Source of the DNA: Natrinema gelatinilyticum
GTDB taxonomy: Archaea > Halobacteriota > Halobacteria > Halobacteriales > Natrialbaceae
Length of the DNA stretch: 64,000 nt
Reading direction: 5' to 3'
NCBI RefSeq assembly: GCF_024266705.1
Contig: NZ_CP100756.1
Span: 2,976,001-3,040,000 of the forward strand
Every line of letters begins with the position of its first letter. The stretch's first letter is position 1. Positions 43,789 to 53,168 of this stretch are shown here, in pieces. The translations under genes were made by a program, and so were the position numbers. The notes beneath the pieces are model-generated. The model had not been told where the DNA came from. It was given only the letters and a program-made list of their open reading frames with translations, and did no database searches.

Positions 43789-44778
43789 ATGGCAGCCGCA
43801 ATCGTCGCGACCGACCTCGAGAAGACCTACGGCGAGACGGTCGCGCTGGCGGGGGCCTCGCTCTCGGTCGAGCGAGGTGAGGTCTTCGCGCTGATCGGCC
43901 CGAACGGAGCCGGCAAGACGACGCTCGTGCGTGCACTGACAGGAACGACCGATCCGGACGGCGGTTCTGCACAGATCTTCGGCGAGTCACCGACGGCCGT
44001 CGATCGTGACCGGATCGGTGTTCTCCCGCAGGAGTTTTCGCCGCCGGGGAGGCTCAGTGCCCGTGAACTCCTGGCCTATTACGCGGGACTCTACGACGAC
44101 GCTCGCGATTCCGACGACGTGCTCGCTGCCGTCGGTCTCGTCGACGCCGGCGGGACCTGGTACAGGGACCTCTCCGGGGGCCAACAGCGCCGTGTCTGCG
44201 TCGGGTCCGCACTGGTCAACGACCCCGATCTGCTCTTCCTCGACGAGCCGACGACCGGTATCGACCCCGCCGGCCGACGCACTGTCTGGCGACTGATCGA
44301 GGAACTCGCTGACGGCGGGACGACCGTCGTCCTGACGACGCACGATATGGCGGAAGCTGAGCGACTGGCCGACCGCGTCGGCCTGCTCGCCGACGGACGC
44401 CTCGTCGCGCAGGGGTCGCCCGAGGAACTCGTCCGCGAACACGGCGGCTCGAGCCGACTGACGATCGAAACGGCGGCCTCCCTCGAAGCGTTCGCCGATC
44501 TCGGATATCTGGTCGAACGTCCGGAACGCGACCGGGGTCGGAACCCGGAGAACGCTGTCGTCGTCCGCGACATCGAGCCCGTCGAAATTGGGGTCGTCGT
44601 CGACTACCTCGAGGCCCACACCCTCGAATACACCGAGCTCTCGTGGTCCGAACCCGACCTCGAAGACGTGTATCTCACACTGGCTGACGCCGCGGAACGC
44701 GAGCGGACCGACCGGCTCGAGGGTGGGGACGGCGGAGTCGATGAGGGAACGCTCACGCAGACGGGTGAGACCGCGTGA
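43789..44778 (+). CDS. ABC transporter ATP-binding protein
   Basis: 329 residues. Walker A GPNGAGKTTL (about 38-47), Q-loop LPQEFSPPG, signature LSGGQQRRV, Walker B LLFLDEPTTGID, and the switch His in LTTHDM are all intact. The extra C-terminal part (DLEDVYLTLAD) is as in DrrA/CcmA-type daunorubicin or multidrug exporters. It overlaps the permease gene by four bases (GTGA), so they form an operon and one transporter. The transported compound is unknown. Confidence 0.92.
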   Translation: MAAAIVATDLEKTYGETVALAGASLSVERGEVFALIGPNGAGKTTLVRALTGTTDPDGGSAQIFGESPTAVDRDRIGVLPQEFSPPGRLSARELLAYYAGLYDDARDSDDVLAAVGLVDAGGTWYRDLSGGQQRRVCVGSALVNDPDLLFLDEPTTGIDPAGRRTVWRLIEELADGGTTVVLTTHDMAEAERLADRVGLLADGRLVAQGSPEELVREHGGSSRLTIETAASLEAFADLGYLVERPERDRGRNPENAVVVRDIEPVEIGVVVDYLEAHTLEYTELSWSEPDLEDVYLTLADAAERERTDRLEGGDGGVDEGTLTQTGETA

Positions 44779-45548
44779 GTCGATTTGGACGCGTGCGTGC
44801 GGAGACCAGCGCGGGGTGGCGGTCGTTCGTCCGCCGACGGACCGCGGTATTTTTTACCTTTTTCTTCCCGGTGATCCTGATCGTTATTTTCGGAGCACTG
44901 GTCCGAACGGACCCGACCGGAGAGGGGCTGTTTACGGAGCCACCTGCCTTCTACGTGCCGGGCTATCTCGCCGTGGTCGTTCTCTTCACACCCCTGTCTC
45001 GGATGGGCAGCGAAGTCGCGCGCCACCGGGAGGGCAGCCGATTCGAGAAGCTCGCGACGACGCCGCTGTCCCGCGCGGAGTGGCTGCTCGCCCAGACCGC
45101 CGTCAACGCCGTCATCATCGGGCTCGCGAGCCTGCTCATTCTCGGTCTCGTGGTCGTCCTGACCGGGGCGGAAATCACCGTCTCACTGCTGCTTATACCG
45201 TACGTACTGGTGGGCGTCGTCTGCTTCTGCGGCGTCGGCGCGATGCTCGGCAGCTACACTGATTCGCAGGACGGTGCGGTCGCGGCGAGCAACGCGATTG
45301 GACTCCCGCTCCTCTTTCTCTCCGAGACGTTCATCTCACTCGAGCAACTCCCCGGCTGGTTCGGCCCGCTGGTGAACCTCTCGCCGCTCACCTATTTCGC
45401 CCGCGGCGTCCGGGCTGCGACGTTCCCTGGCGCAGAGCCGGCCGAAATCGCGGGGATCGATGCCGTCGTCGCGAACCTCGTGATTCTGGCCGTCGTGGCC
45501 CTCTTCGCCTTCGCGCTGGGTGCACGGTCGATTCCGCGGACGGATTGA
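44775..45548 (+). CDS. ABC-2 type transporter permease
   Basis: 257 residues from a GTG start that overlaps the ATPase stop. Six membrane helices, with FFTFFFPVILIVIFGALV first and the typical ABC-2 start FVRRRTAVFFTFFFP. RHREGSRFEKLATTPLSRAEW in the first loop contacts the ATPase. LVNLSPLTYFARGVRAATF in the C-terminal part is characteristic of NodJ/DrrB-type permeases. It exports an unknown substrate with the ATPase encoded upstream. Confidence 0.9.
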   Translation: MSRFGRVRAETSAGWRSFVRRRTAVFFTFFFPVILIVIFGALVRTDPTGEGLFTEPPAFYVPGYLAVVVLFTPLSRMGSEVARHREGSRFEKLATTPLSRAEWLLAQTAVNAVIIGLASLLILGLVVVLTGAEITVSLLLIPYVLVGVVCFCGVGAMLGSYTDSQDGAVAASNAIGLPLLFLSETFISLEQLPGWFGPLVNLSPLTYFARGVRAATFPGAEPAEIAGIDAVVANLVILAVVALFAFALGARSIPRTD

Positions 45549-45658
45549 CGGCGACGATTCTCCGGTTCAGCCGCTGTCGCCGTTTCGACGGAGTACTGGC
45601 GGGCCTTCTCGAGAACGAACCGATTTAGGTTCGCCTCCCGAATCTCCCGGCAACCAGT

Positions 45659-47026
45659 ATGCGCCCAGCCCACCCAACCGAGCAAGCCGTCGGCATGGAA
45701 TACTACGTCAGCGATACCGAGGGCGTCGGCGGCCACCTGCGCGAGCAGGACGACCACTTTCGGGTGCGCGAACTCGAACGCTTCGACACCGAACCGCTCG
45801 ATGCGTCGGCGGACGCCTATCCGCATCTCGTCTTCCGTGCGACACTCCGCGGGTGGGACACGAACGACTTCGCCGCACGGCTCTCGGACGCGCTCGGAAT
45901 GTCCCGGGAACGGATCGATTGGGCCGGCACGAAGGACAAGTACGCCGTGACGACACAGCTGTTTTCGGTCTATGGGGCCGATCCCGAAGACCTGCCTGAC
46001 ATATCGGGGGTCGACGTGACGGTACTCGGCCGCGCTGGCCGGGGTCTCGAGTTCGGCGACCTCGCAGGGAACGAGTTCGAACTCGTGGTCAGCGATCCTA
46101 TGCGGCCGGACAATGCGACGGCGATCTCTGACGAACTGCGAACGTTCGGTGGGCTCGATCCAGCGGCTCGTGGTGACGCGGATGGTGGGTCTGCGGTCTC
46201 GATCGGCGTCCCCAATTTCTTCGGCCAGCAGCGCTTCGGTAGCCGCCGACCGGTGACACACGAGGTCGGCCTCGCGATTGCTCGCGGCGACTGGGAGGGA
46301 GCGGTGATGACGTACCTCGGGAACCCGACTGAAGCCGAACCGGAGCGAACGCGGGAAGCCCGGGCCTTCGTCGAAGAAACTCGGGACTGGCAGGAAGCGC
46401 TCGAGCGCGTTCCCCATCGACTCCGGTACGAGCGCTCGATGATCCACGCACTCGCCGAGAGCGACGGCGAACCCGGTCCCGACGAGTTCCGCACGGCCCT
46501 CGAACGCGTCCCCTCGAACCTCCAGCGGTTGTTCGTCCACGCCGTCCAGTCCTACGCATTCAATCTAATGCTGAGTGAACGCGTCGAACGGGGGCTGCCG
46601 TTCGATCGTCCCGTCGCCGGAGACGTGGCCTGCTTTTCTGATACCAACGCTCCGGACGCGCTCGAACTACCCAACACGGAGCGGCTCCAGCGCGTCGACG
46701 AGCGTCGGGTTACGTCCGTCACCCGCCACTGCGAGCGAGGTCGGGCGTTCGTCACCGCACCGTTAGTCGGCACCGAAACCGAGCTCGCCGACGGCGAACA
46801 GGGGGTGATCGAGCGATCGGTCCTCGACGAACTCGACCTCGAGCCTGCCGACTTCGACCTGCCCGGCACATTCCACTCGACCGGGACGCGTCGCGCGATT
46901 CTCGTTCGGACAGACCTCCACCTCGAGACTGATCCGCTCACCTTCGAGTTCGCGCTACCGAAGGGTTCGTACGCGACGGTCGTCTGCCGGGAATACCTGA
47001 AGGTCGATCCGGTTTCCCTCAGCTGA
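45659..47026 (+). CDS. truD: tRNA pseudouridine(13) synthase
   Basis: 455 residues, archaeal TruD length. Catalytic Asp93 is in the conserved [35 protein letters not shown] is the second diagnostic motif, and [20 protein letters not shown] and the late [11 protein letters not shown] region complete the fold. It isomerises uridine 13 in tRNA. Stand-alone, just downstream of the ABC operon. Confidence 0.95.
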   Translation: MRPAHPTEQAVGMEYYVSDTEGVGGHLREQDDHFRVRELERFDTEPLDASADAYPHLVFRATLRGWDTNDFAARLSDALGMSRERIDWAGTKDKYAVTTQLFSVYGADPEDLPDISGVDVTVLGRAGRGLEFGDLAGNEFELVVSDPMRPDNATAISDELRTFGGLDPAARGDADGGSAVSIGVPNFFGQQRFGSRRPVTHEVGLAIARGDWEGAVMTYLGNPTEAEPERTREARAFVEETRDWQEALERVPHRLRYERSMIHALAESDGEPGPDEFRTALERVPSNLQRLFVHAVQSYAFNLMLSERVERGLPFDRPVAGDVACFSDTNAPDALELPNTERLQRVDERRVTSVTRHCERGRAFVTAPLVGTETELADGEQGVIERSVLDELDLEPADFDLPGTFHSTGTRRAILVRTDLHLETDPLTFEFALPKGSYATVVCREYLKVDPVSLS

Positions 47027-47530
47027 ACGTGGTTCTGTTCGTTTCCGACGGATTTTCCGACGATACCGGCGATGCCGTCCCAGTCGAATTCTCTGGCGGG
47101 CGATACGCGAGCATGCAGTTTTGCGATTTATGTAATTCCGTGAAAAGTAACACACGATTATCCACAGTATCTCTGTTGATGATTGCCAGTAAACACTATC
47201 GACCTCGAGACTCGAATTCCACCCAATTACGTGTTACTGGCCGCAGAACCGGGTTTCTCGAGCATGCGGTGGCGAATCTGCATCCACCCGCTCGTGGAAC
47301 CGTCTCGGTCCGCAGATGGTCGCACCGTACCAATCAGACGGCTAGATTCAACATCTTCGATGGCTGTAGCGTAGGTTCTTCCGAGGCGGCGGCCCGTCAG
47401 TTTCGATTGGAACGCTGCCCCTCGGCCAGCAACGGGGATGGTGACCAAATGGACCGACCGCCGTGCGAATTATCGATGTGATATGCCAGTCTAACGAAAC
47501 TTACTTAATAGCAGATAGACTTTCTAATAT
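47027..47530. other. Intergenic region, promoter of the carbamoyltransferase gene
   Basis: 504 bases without a supported gene; the ORFs here have irregular composition. Near its end, ttacttaata (47501-47510) is a TATA box 20-30 bases before the ATG at 47531, implying a leaderless transcript. The middle section could be old coding DNA on the minus strand, but I cannot name it. Confidence 0.5.
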
Positions 47531-49264
47531 ATGGCCTATATCCTTTCATTTAAGCCAGCGATCGGGCTCTACGGGCAACACGACCCGAGTGCCGCTCTCT
47601 TCGCCGACGGGAATCTTCGATTTGCAATCGAAGAAGAACGGCTGACCCGTGACAAACACGCCCCAGACACCTTTCCTGAGAAAGCGATACGGGCCTGTCT
47701 CGAGAGCGAGGGAATCGAACTCACGGACCTCCAAAAGATCGTGTTGCCGTACGATCCTCGACTCAGAACGAAAATCCTCGGTCATTATCTGGGCAATACG
47801 GTCCCGAATGACGGCACGCTTCGGACCGTATCGCACCTGTTCAACGTGGCCAAAGATCAGCTCGTTTCTCGATTCCTGCCGACCCGGCAGGTCGAATCGC
47901 GACTCGAACGAATCGGGACGCCGCTCCCGCCCATCGAATGTCGGTCGCACCACGCCTGTCACGCGGTCAGCGCGTTCCACCCGTCGTCGTTCGACGAAGC
48001 CCTCGTACTGACCGTCGACGCGAAGGGGGAATACGATTCGACCGTCATCTGGCACGCGACTGCCGACGGTCTCTCTCGTCTCCGAACCTACGACCATCCG
48101 AACAGCTGGGGACTGTTCTACGCGGCAATCACTGAATATCTCGGGTATCGGATGTTCAACGGCGAGGGGAAAGTGATGGGACTCGCTCCCTACGGCGAGG
48201 ACGATCCGGACATCGAGCGTCGTCTCAGAGACGAAATCGAAACTGGGGTCGATTACGACGTCACGTCGCTTACCGGTCGATGGGGGACGGATCACGGGGT
48301 TCGAACGCTCGAGGACATGTTCGATCGACCGCGGTCGACCACCACCGACGAGTTCGACCAGTTCGAAAAGAACCTCGCCCACACCACACAGAAACTGCTC
48401 GAGGAATCGGTCACCGCCATCGTCGACGAGTACATCGACCGCGTCGAAACCGGGAACGTTGGGCTCGCAGGGGGTGTCGTCCTCAACTGTAAGCTCAACA
48501 AAGCCGTCATGGAGCACCCGTCAGTTGACGACCTGTTCGTCCAGCCGGTCGCCCACGACGCCGGACTCGCGCTCGGCGGGGGCTGGATCGACCAGCGTCC
48601 GGATCAGGTCGAGCCGCTGACGAACGTGTATCTGGGCCCCAAGTACGACACCGAACAGATTCGATCGCTGCTCGAGACGAACAAAGTGGAATATGCCGAG
48701 CCGTCGGATCTCGAACGAGTCGTCGCCGAATTACTTGCCGACGGGGCGCTGGTCGGCTGGTTCCAGGGGCGACTCGAACTGGGCCCTCGAGCGCTCGGCA
48801 ATCGAAGCATTCTCGCGGACCCGCGAACCGATGCGTCCCGTGACCGAGTCAACGAGTTCGTCAAACACCGTGAGGGGTGGCGTCCGTTCGCGCCGTCGAT
48901 GATCGAATCGGCGGCCGACGAGTACCTGGAAAACGCAACCGAATCGCCGTATATGATCAACACGTTCGACGTTTCACCGGAGCGCCGTGACGACGTGAGC
49001 GCGGTTCTCCACCCCGCAGATAACACCACGCGCCCCCAGACCGTTGGCAGAGAACAGAACCCGCGATATTACCAGTTGCTCCGGGAGTTCGAGGACATTA
49101 CCGACGTTCCCGTTCTCCTCAACACCTCGTTTAACGATCACGGAGAACCGATCGTTAACACTCCGGTAGAGGCGCTCAAAGATTTCTACGGGATGGGTCT
49201 CGACGTCCTCGTCCTCGAGGACCTCCTCGTCACGAAAGACGACTCGCTGTCGGCCAATCCCTGA
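47531..49264 (+). CDS. Carbamoyltransferase (NodU/CmcH family)
   Basis: 577 residues. The N-terminal YrdC-like/Kae1-like part starts ILSFKPAIGLYGQHDPSAAL; metal-binding His residues are in CRSHHACHAVSAFHPSSFDE, with LTVDAKGEYDSTVIW and LYYA-type FNGEGKVMGLAPYGEDD. The C-terminal domain has GALVGWFQGRLELGPRALGN and SFNDHGEPIVNTPVEALKDF. It uses carbamoyl phosphate and ATP to carbamoylate an O- or N-acceptor, often a sugar of a glycan or an antibiotic. The stop TGA is part of the terminal repeat of an inserted element (49261). Confidence 0.92.
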   Translation: MAYILSFKPAIGLYGQHDPSAALFADGNLRFAIEEERLTRDKHAPDTFPEKAIRACLESEGIELTDLQKIVLPYDPRLRTKILGHYLGNTVPNDGTLRTVSHLFNVAKDQLVSRFLPTRQVESRLERIGTPLPPIECRSHHACHAVSAFHPSSFDEALVLTVDAKGEYDSTVIWHATADGLSRLRTYDHPNSWGLFYAAITEYLGYRMFNGEGKVMGLAPYGEDDPDIERRLRDEIETGVDYDVTSLTGRWGTDHGVRTLEDMFDRPRSTTTDEFDQFEKNLAHTTQKLLEESVTAIVDEYIDRVETGNVGLAGGVVLNCKLNKAVMEHPSVDDLFVQPVAHDAGLALGGGWIDQRPDQVEPLTNVYLGPKYDTEQIRSLLETNKVEYAEPSDLERVVAELLADGALVGWFQGRLELGPRALGNRSILADPRTDASRDRVNEFVKHREGWRPFAPSMIESAADEYLENATESPYMINTFDVSPERRDDVSAVLHPADNTTRPQTVGREQNPRYYQLLREFEDITDVPVLLNTSFNDHGEPIVNTPVEALKDFYGMGLDVLVLEDLLVTKDDSLSANP

Positions 49265-49345
49265 TACGGTCTGCTGTACCGATGTACCAGTGCACTCGCA
49301 GGACGGTCGCGGTTGCACCGGCAATGACGTACAGTAGTCCGTATG
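49261..49345 (-). repeat. 83-bp terminal-inverted-repeat element, copy C
   Basis: Best-preserved ends: the left ATACGGTCTGCTGTAC (49264-49279) and the right, read in reverse, ATACGGACTACTGTAC differ at two of 16 positions. The core on the plus strand is tcgcaggacggtcgcggt. It is in the opposite orientation to copies A and B. Its first bases form the stop of the carbamoyltransferase gene. Confidence 0.8.
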
Positions 49346-49423
49346 ACGTCCCGGGAGAGAAGAAGCTCGAACATCAGAATCCGAGAGCCTGGTTCGCAGA
49401 TGCGATACCACGAGAAGCGCTTC

Positions 49424-49572
49424 GTGAACCGCCTCGGGGTCACGTGGCTCGAGATGCGACGCGTCTCGTCAGCGAGCGCCTCGGTCTCGCAGACCTCGCG
49501 GAGCGTCGCTCCGCGTAGTCACGGAAATCTCCGATATCCGTACGACCCCGAGGCACTCGGCTTGCACCACCT
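49424..49572 (-). mobile_element. 149-nt palindromic element, long class, copy 4
   Basis: On the minus strand it follows TTTCTAC and ends GGTTCAC. The left end has gcaagccgagtgcctcgggg and the right end accccgaggcggttcac, like the 47-nt copies; between them lie three hairpins: gcggag/ctccgc, ggtct/agacc and gagac/gtctc-like. This is the structure expected for the right-end RNA region of an IS200/IS605 (TnpB) element, but no tnpB or tnpA is present. Confidence 0.7.
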
Positions 49573-49649
49573 GTAGAAAGTCGGTATTGCGATTTCACAG
49601 AATCAGAATAACAGAACATAATTGAGTACCGCGTCGCCATACTCGACAG

Positions 49650-50873
49650 GTGAACATTCCCGCTGTGTTTCGCTGGCAAGGGTCGACACGTGGACGTGTC
49701 ATCAAATACTACCTCTACAAGTCTACCAAAGCTGTCGAGTTTTATCGACCGATTATGTACCTCTTCTTTCTCGCACAGGGGCTCACCTTCACGCAGATCG
49801 CAATTCTCGAAGCAATATACAACCTCACAACACTGTTTGGTGAGATGCCGACTGGGTACATCGGGGATCGCGTCGGTCGGCGGACTAGCCTGCTCATCGG
49901 GACGGTGCTTATTTCCGTTACACTGCTCGGAATCGGTCTCGCTGGGTCGTTTCTCACGTTGGCCGTTCTCTATGTCTGCTGGTCTATGGGGTACAATTTC
50001 AGATCGGGAAGTGAGGATGCGTGGCTCTACGACGCGCTCACGGACGATCTCTCGGAAGATGAGTTTGCACACGTTCGCGGTCGCGGTGAATCCGCATCTC
50101 TCGCTGTTGGGGCTGGTGCAGCTATCGTTGGGGGATATCTGGGACGTGTCGATCTCTCGTACCCGTGGTTCGTTGCTGCCTCCGTCACCGGACTCGGCGC
50201 GATAGTGCTACTCACACTGGACGAACCGGAGACGTACGAGAAGACGAACACGGACGAATTGAGTTTTCGACGAACCGTTACTATCGCTAAAGAAGCACTG
50301 TCTCAACGGAATCTTCGGGCATTCATCCTCTATTATTACGTCCTCTATGCTGCCGTGACGTATCTCGTATTTATCTTCCTTCAACCGATATTCCGGACCA
50401 TCGTTGTCGATTTGGGCATCTCTCCTGATCGAGTCGAATCGCTCCTTGGATGGTTCTATGCGGCGTACAGTTTCGTTGGTGCGATTCTCAGCTACTACAC
50501 CGGTGCAATCAAGGACTTCTTCGGCATTCGGATGTGGTTCTTCATTCTTCCGTTCATCGTCGGCGCAGCGCTCATTGGTATGTACTTCGTTCCTGTTCTC
50601 GCTCTTCCGACGTTCCTCGTTGCTCGGGGGCTAGCAGATGTCACGCGAACATTCGCAGGACAGTATGTTAACGATCGCATCGAAACACTCGGGCGGGCGA
50701 CTGTGTTGAGTGCCATGGCGATGGTCAGTGGTTTGGCAGTTGTTCCGTTCCAACTTGGGAGCGGCGTTATTTCGGATTACGTATCTCCACTATTTGCATT
50801 AGCCATTGGAGGAGCAGTCCTTATCGTCGGGTCAGGTGTCATCCTCCTGTGGGAAACCCCAGTGGACGAATAA
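49650..50873 (+). CDS. MFS transporter
   Basis: 407 residues from a GTG start, twelve membrane helices. The loop 2-3 motif is GYIGDRVGRRTSLLIGTVL, and the N-terminal half has YNFRSGSEDAWLYDALTDDL, typical of uncharacterised MFS_1 proteins near arabinose/drug exporters. Third codon positions are visibly more A/T-rich than in neighbours and it sits beside two mobile elements, which suggests recent acquisition. Substrate unknown. Confidence 0.85.
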   Translation: MNIPAVFRWQGSTRGRVIKYYLYKSTKAVEFYRPIMYLFFLAQGLTFTQIAILEAIYNLTTLFGEMPTGYIGDRVGRRTSLLIGTVLISVTLLGIGLAGSFLTLAVLYVCWSMGYNFRSGSEDAWLYDALTDDLSEDEFAHVRGRGESASLAVGAGAAIVGGYLGRVDLSYPWFVAASVTGLGAIVLLTLDEPETYEKTNTDELSFRRTVTIAKEALSQRNLRAFILYYYVLYAAVTYLVFIFLQPIFRTIVVDLGISPDRVESLLGWFYAAYSFVGAILSYYTGAIKDFFGIRMWFFILPFIVGAALIGMYFVPVLALPTFLVARGLADVTRTFAGQYVNDRIETLGRATVLSAMAMVSGLAVVPFQLGSGVISDYVSPLFALAIGGAVLIVGSGVILLWETPVDE

Positions 50874-51059
50874 CCCCTCTCACAGGCATACTCGATACGA
50901 ATTGTGATTTTGCACGGTGGTAGTGTGGAACAAAATTCCGGCGCTGGTGAAATGACTAACCGGTGTAGAGTTCCCCCTCCGACCAGAATCAGCTGTGCAT
51001 GAAGTCGTCGGAGTCGGGAGCGAAATCTCGCACCAGTGATCGATCCGACAATGGGCCCG

Positions 51060-51581
51060 CTACGCGAGGTACCGCCGAAGGACTGCGCCGAAGCCGGCGG
51101 CACCGATACAGATCGACAGAATGCCGCCGACGGCGGTCAACACGAGGAGACCGTTGAGGGCTGCAGCGACCAGCAGTGGCTTCAGCCAGCCGTCGTCGCG
51201 TCCGACCAGCCGCTGTGCAATCGCAAGATAGGCGATCGCCGCGCCGATCGACCACACGAGATATGCCAGGAGCAAAAGCGGGACCGCGACCAGGACCCCC
51301 ACGATGGTGATGACCAGTACGACCATCACGACGGTCACCACAAGTAGCGAGACGATCCCGTACGTGAACGAGCCCACCGGGTCCTCGAGGACGGTCGCCA
51401 TCGTTCGTTCAGTGTACCCGGGGACGACAGCCACCAGGATCGCGCCGACCACGAGCGTAGTCAGGAACGCTCCGACAGCACCGCCGAGAAGGCCGTTGGT
51501 GGGTCCGATGTCGACGTTGATGCCCGGGTCCGTCTGCCCGAGCAGCGAGACGATTGGCATCCAATGGCCGACTCCGATCAT
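51060..51581 (-). CDS. Membrane protein of unknown function
   Basis: 173 residues with four strongly hydrophobic stretches (LTTLVVGAILVAVV, GIVSLLVVTVVMVVLVITIV, VAVPLLLLAYLVWSIGAAIA, LLVAAALNGLLVLTAVGGIL) and a C-terminal GFGAVLRRYL. The layout, including the phrase PGYTERTMATVLEDPVGSFT, resembles haloarchaeal membrane proteins linked with bactofilin-like or secreted proteins, but the function is unknown. The ATG at 51581 is chosen. Confidence 0.75.
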   Translation of the reverse strand: MIGVGHWMPIVSLLGQTDPGINVDIGPTNGLLGGAVGAFLTTLVVGAILVAVVPGYTERTMATVLEDPVGSFTYGIVSLLVVTVVMVVLVITIVGVLVAVPLLLLAYLVWSIGAAIAYLAIAQRLVGRDDGWLKPLLVAAALNGLLVLTAVGGILSICIGAAGFGAVLRRYLA

Positions 51582-51743
51582 ACTGGCTAGATGTTCCGTA
51601 GCGATGTAAACCGTTGCCTCGCGCGTCACACACAATTTGTCATCCGTCTTCGTCGTCGTCCGTCGTCCGTCTGCGTTCCCTCACTCGCCCGTCACTCGAA
51701 GTGGGGCTGACAGCCTTTTACTCGCACTTCCCCTACGATCACC

Positions 51744-52178
51744 ATGCGCACCAAACGGCTACAGCGCGAGATCGACGACCTCGTCGCACAGGGCTGGCAA
51801 ATCGAGGACGAAACGCCGGATCGCGTCGTGATGGTCGACCGGGAGGTCGGTTCCGTCGGCTCGCACGTTCTCGTTGCGCTGCTCACGTTCTGGTTCTCGC
51901 TCGGGATCGGCAACGTCGTCTGGGCGGCCTACAATTACGTTTCGAAATCTCGCCGTCGCGTTCTCTGGGAGGACGGCGACAGGTGCCCATCCTGCGGAAT
52001 GGACGTCCCGGCGGCCGCGGACTATTGCCCATCCTGCGGCGACGCCCTCGAGGTCGACGCGGAACTGAACGGAGGGGTCGCCTGTCCCGACTGTGATGCG
52101 GTCGTCGCGGAGGGATCGCGGTACTGTCCAGCTTGCGGAGCGAAACTCGCTGATGCGATCGACGGTTCATCGACGTGA
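51744..52178 (+). CDS. Membrane-anchored double zinc-ribbon protein
   Basis: 144 residues: an N-terminal alpha/beta segment (LQREIDDLVAQGWQIEDE), one hydrophobic segment (VLVALLTFWFSLGIGNVVWA), then two zinc ribbons (CPSCG...CPSCG and CPDCD...CPACG). The N-terminal part resembles a domain of uncertain function. It could sense or bind another protein at the membrane; there is no catalytic motif. Confidence 0.8.
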   Translation: MRTKRLQREIDDLVAQGWQIEDETPDRVVMVDREVGSVGSHVLVALLTFWFSLGIGNVVWAAYNYVSKSRRRVLWEDGDRCPSCGMDVPAAADYCPSCGDALEVDAELNGGVACPDCDAVVAEGSRYCPACGAKLADAIDGSST

Positions 52179-52237
52179 ATTCCGAATTGCCAAACCGAAC
52201 TGATAGGTGGGTCGCTCGCTAGACGAGGAGTACGGCA

Positions 52238-53077
52238 ATGGAACTGGACTCAGCGCCACACATTCTCCTGACGAACGACGACGGGATCGACGCGCCCGGG
52301 ATTCGCGGGCTTGCGGACGCGCTCTCAACGGTCGGCACGGTCACCGTCGTCGCGCCGGATCGAAATCGAAGCGCGGTCGGCCGATCGCTGTCCTACGGCC
52401 GGACGCAGTCGTCGACCGGGGACGACCTCTCGATCAATCTGTCCGACAGCGCGTTCACCGTGCCGGTCCCCCACACCGACCACGAACTCGGCTACGCCGT
52501 CGACGGCACCCCCTGTGATTGCACCATCGTCGGCGTCAACGCCCTCGAGCCGGCGCCCGATATCGTCGTCTCCGGCTGTAATTCGGGGGCGAATCTCGGG
52601 GCGTACGTCTTCTCCCGGTCGGGTACCGTCAGCGCTGCCATGGAAGCGGCGTTCCTCGAAACCCCGTCGATCGCGATCTCGATGGATACGCTCGGCTACG
52701 ACGAGGATCTCGAGCCTGCGAACTTCGAGCGGGCAGGTGAGGTCGCTGCGGCCCTCGTAGATGGCGCACCCGGAACCGGGCTGTTCGACCGCGTCGATTA
52801 CCTGAACGTCAACGTTCCCCGACCGGATTGCGAGCCAAACGGCTTTGCGGTTACGCGTCCGACGAGGGTCTACGAGATGGACGCGACCCACGAGAACGGC
52901 GGGTTCCAGTTGACCAATCGACTCTGGCAGCAGATGGCGAATCGGGACATTCCGGATCCCGAGGACACCGACCGCCACGCGGTACTCGACGAACGAGTGT
53001 CGGTCTCCCCGCTCCGGGTCCCGTACGAGGTCGTCGATACGGAACCGGTTCGGAGGATTCTCGGAGACCTTCTTTGA
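52238..53077 (+). CDS. surE: 5'/3'-nucleotidase SurE
   Basis: 279 residues. The ILLTNDDGIDAPGIRGLADA motif holds the metal-binding Asp-Asp pair, VAPDRNRSAVGRSLSYGR the phosphate contacts, and VVSGCNSGANLGAYVFSRSG the conserved GxNxGxN-type loop (Asn ligand). SurE hydrolyses nucleoside monophosphates and is tied to stress survival. The metal-dependent phosphatase activity is expected to be intact. Confidence 0.93.
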   Translation: MELDSAPHILLTNDDGIDAPGIRGLADALSTVGTVTVVAPDRNRSAVGRSLSYGRTQSSTGDDLSINLSDSAFTVPVPHTDHELGYAVDGTPCDCTIVGVNALEPAPDIVVSGCNSGANLGAYVFSRSGTVSAAMEAAFLETPSIAISMDTLGYDEDLEPANFERAGEVAAALVDGAPGTGLFDRVDYLNVNVPRPDCEPNGFAVTRPTRVYEMDATHENGGFQLTNRLWQQMANRDIPDPEDTDRHAVLDERVSVSPLRVPYEVVDTEPVRRILGDLL

Positions 53078-53168
53078 TGCCGGCGGACCGACCCACGGAG
53101 AGATTCAGGATTCCGTCGGGACGACCGAAAAACACGTCCGTTTTACACGCCGACGTTCAATCCCGCGT

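Noticed and set aside
47029..47481. 150-codon frame upstream of the carbamoyltransferase gene
   Set aside because: Composition unlike haloarchaeal proteins and no recognisable motif.
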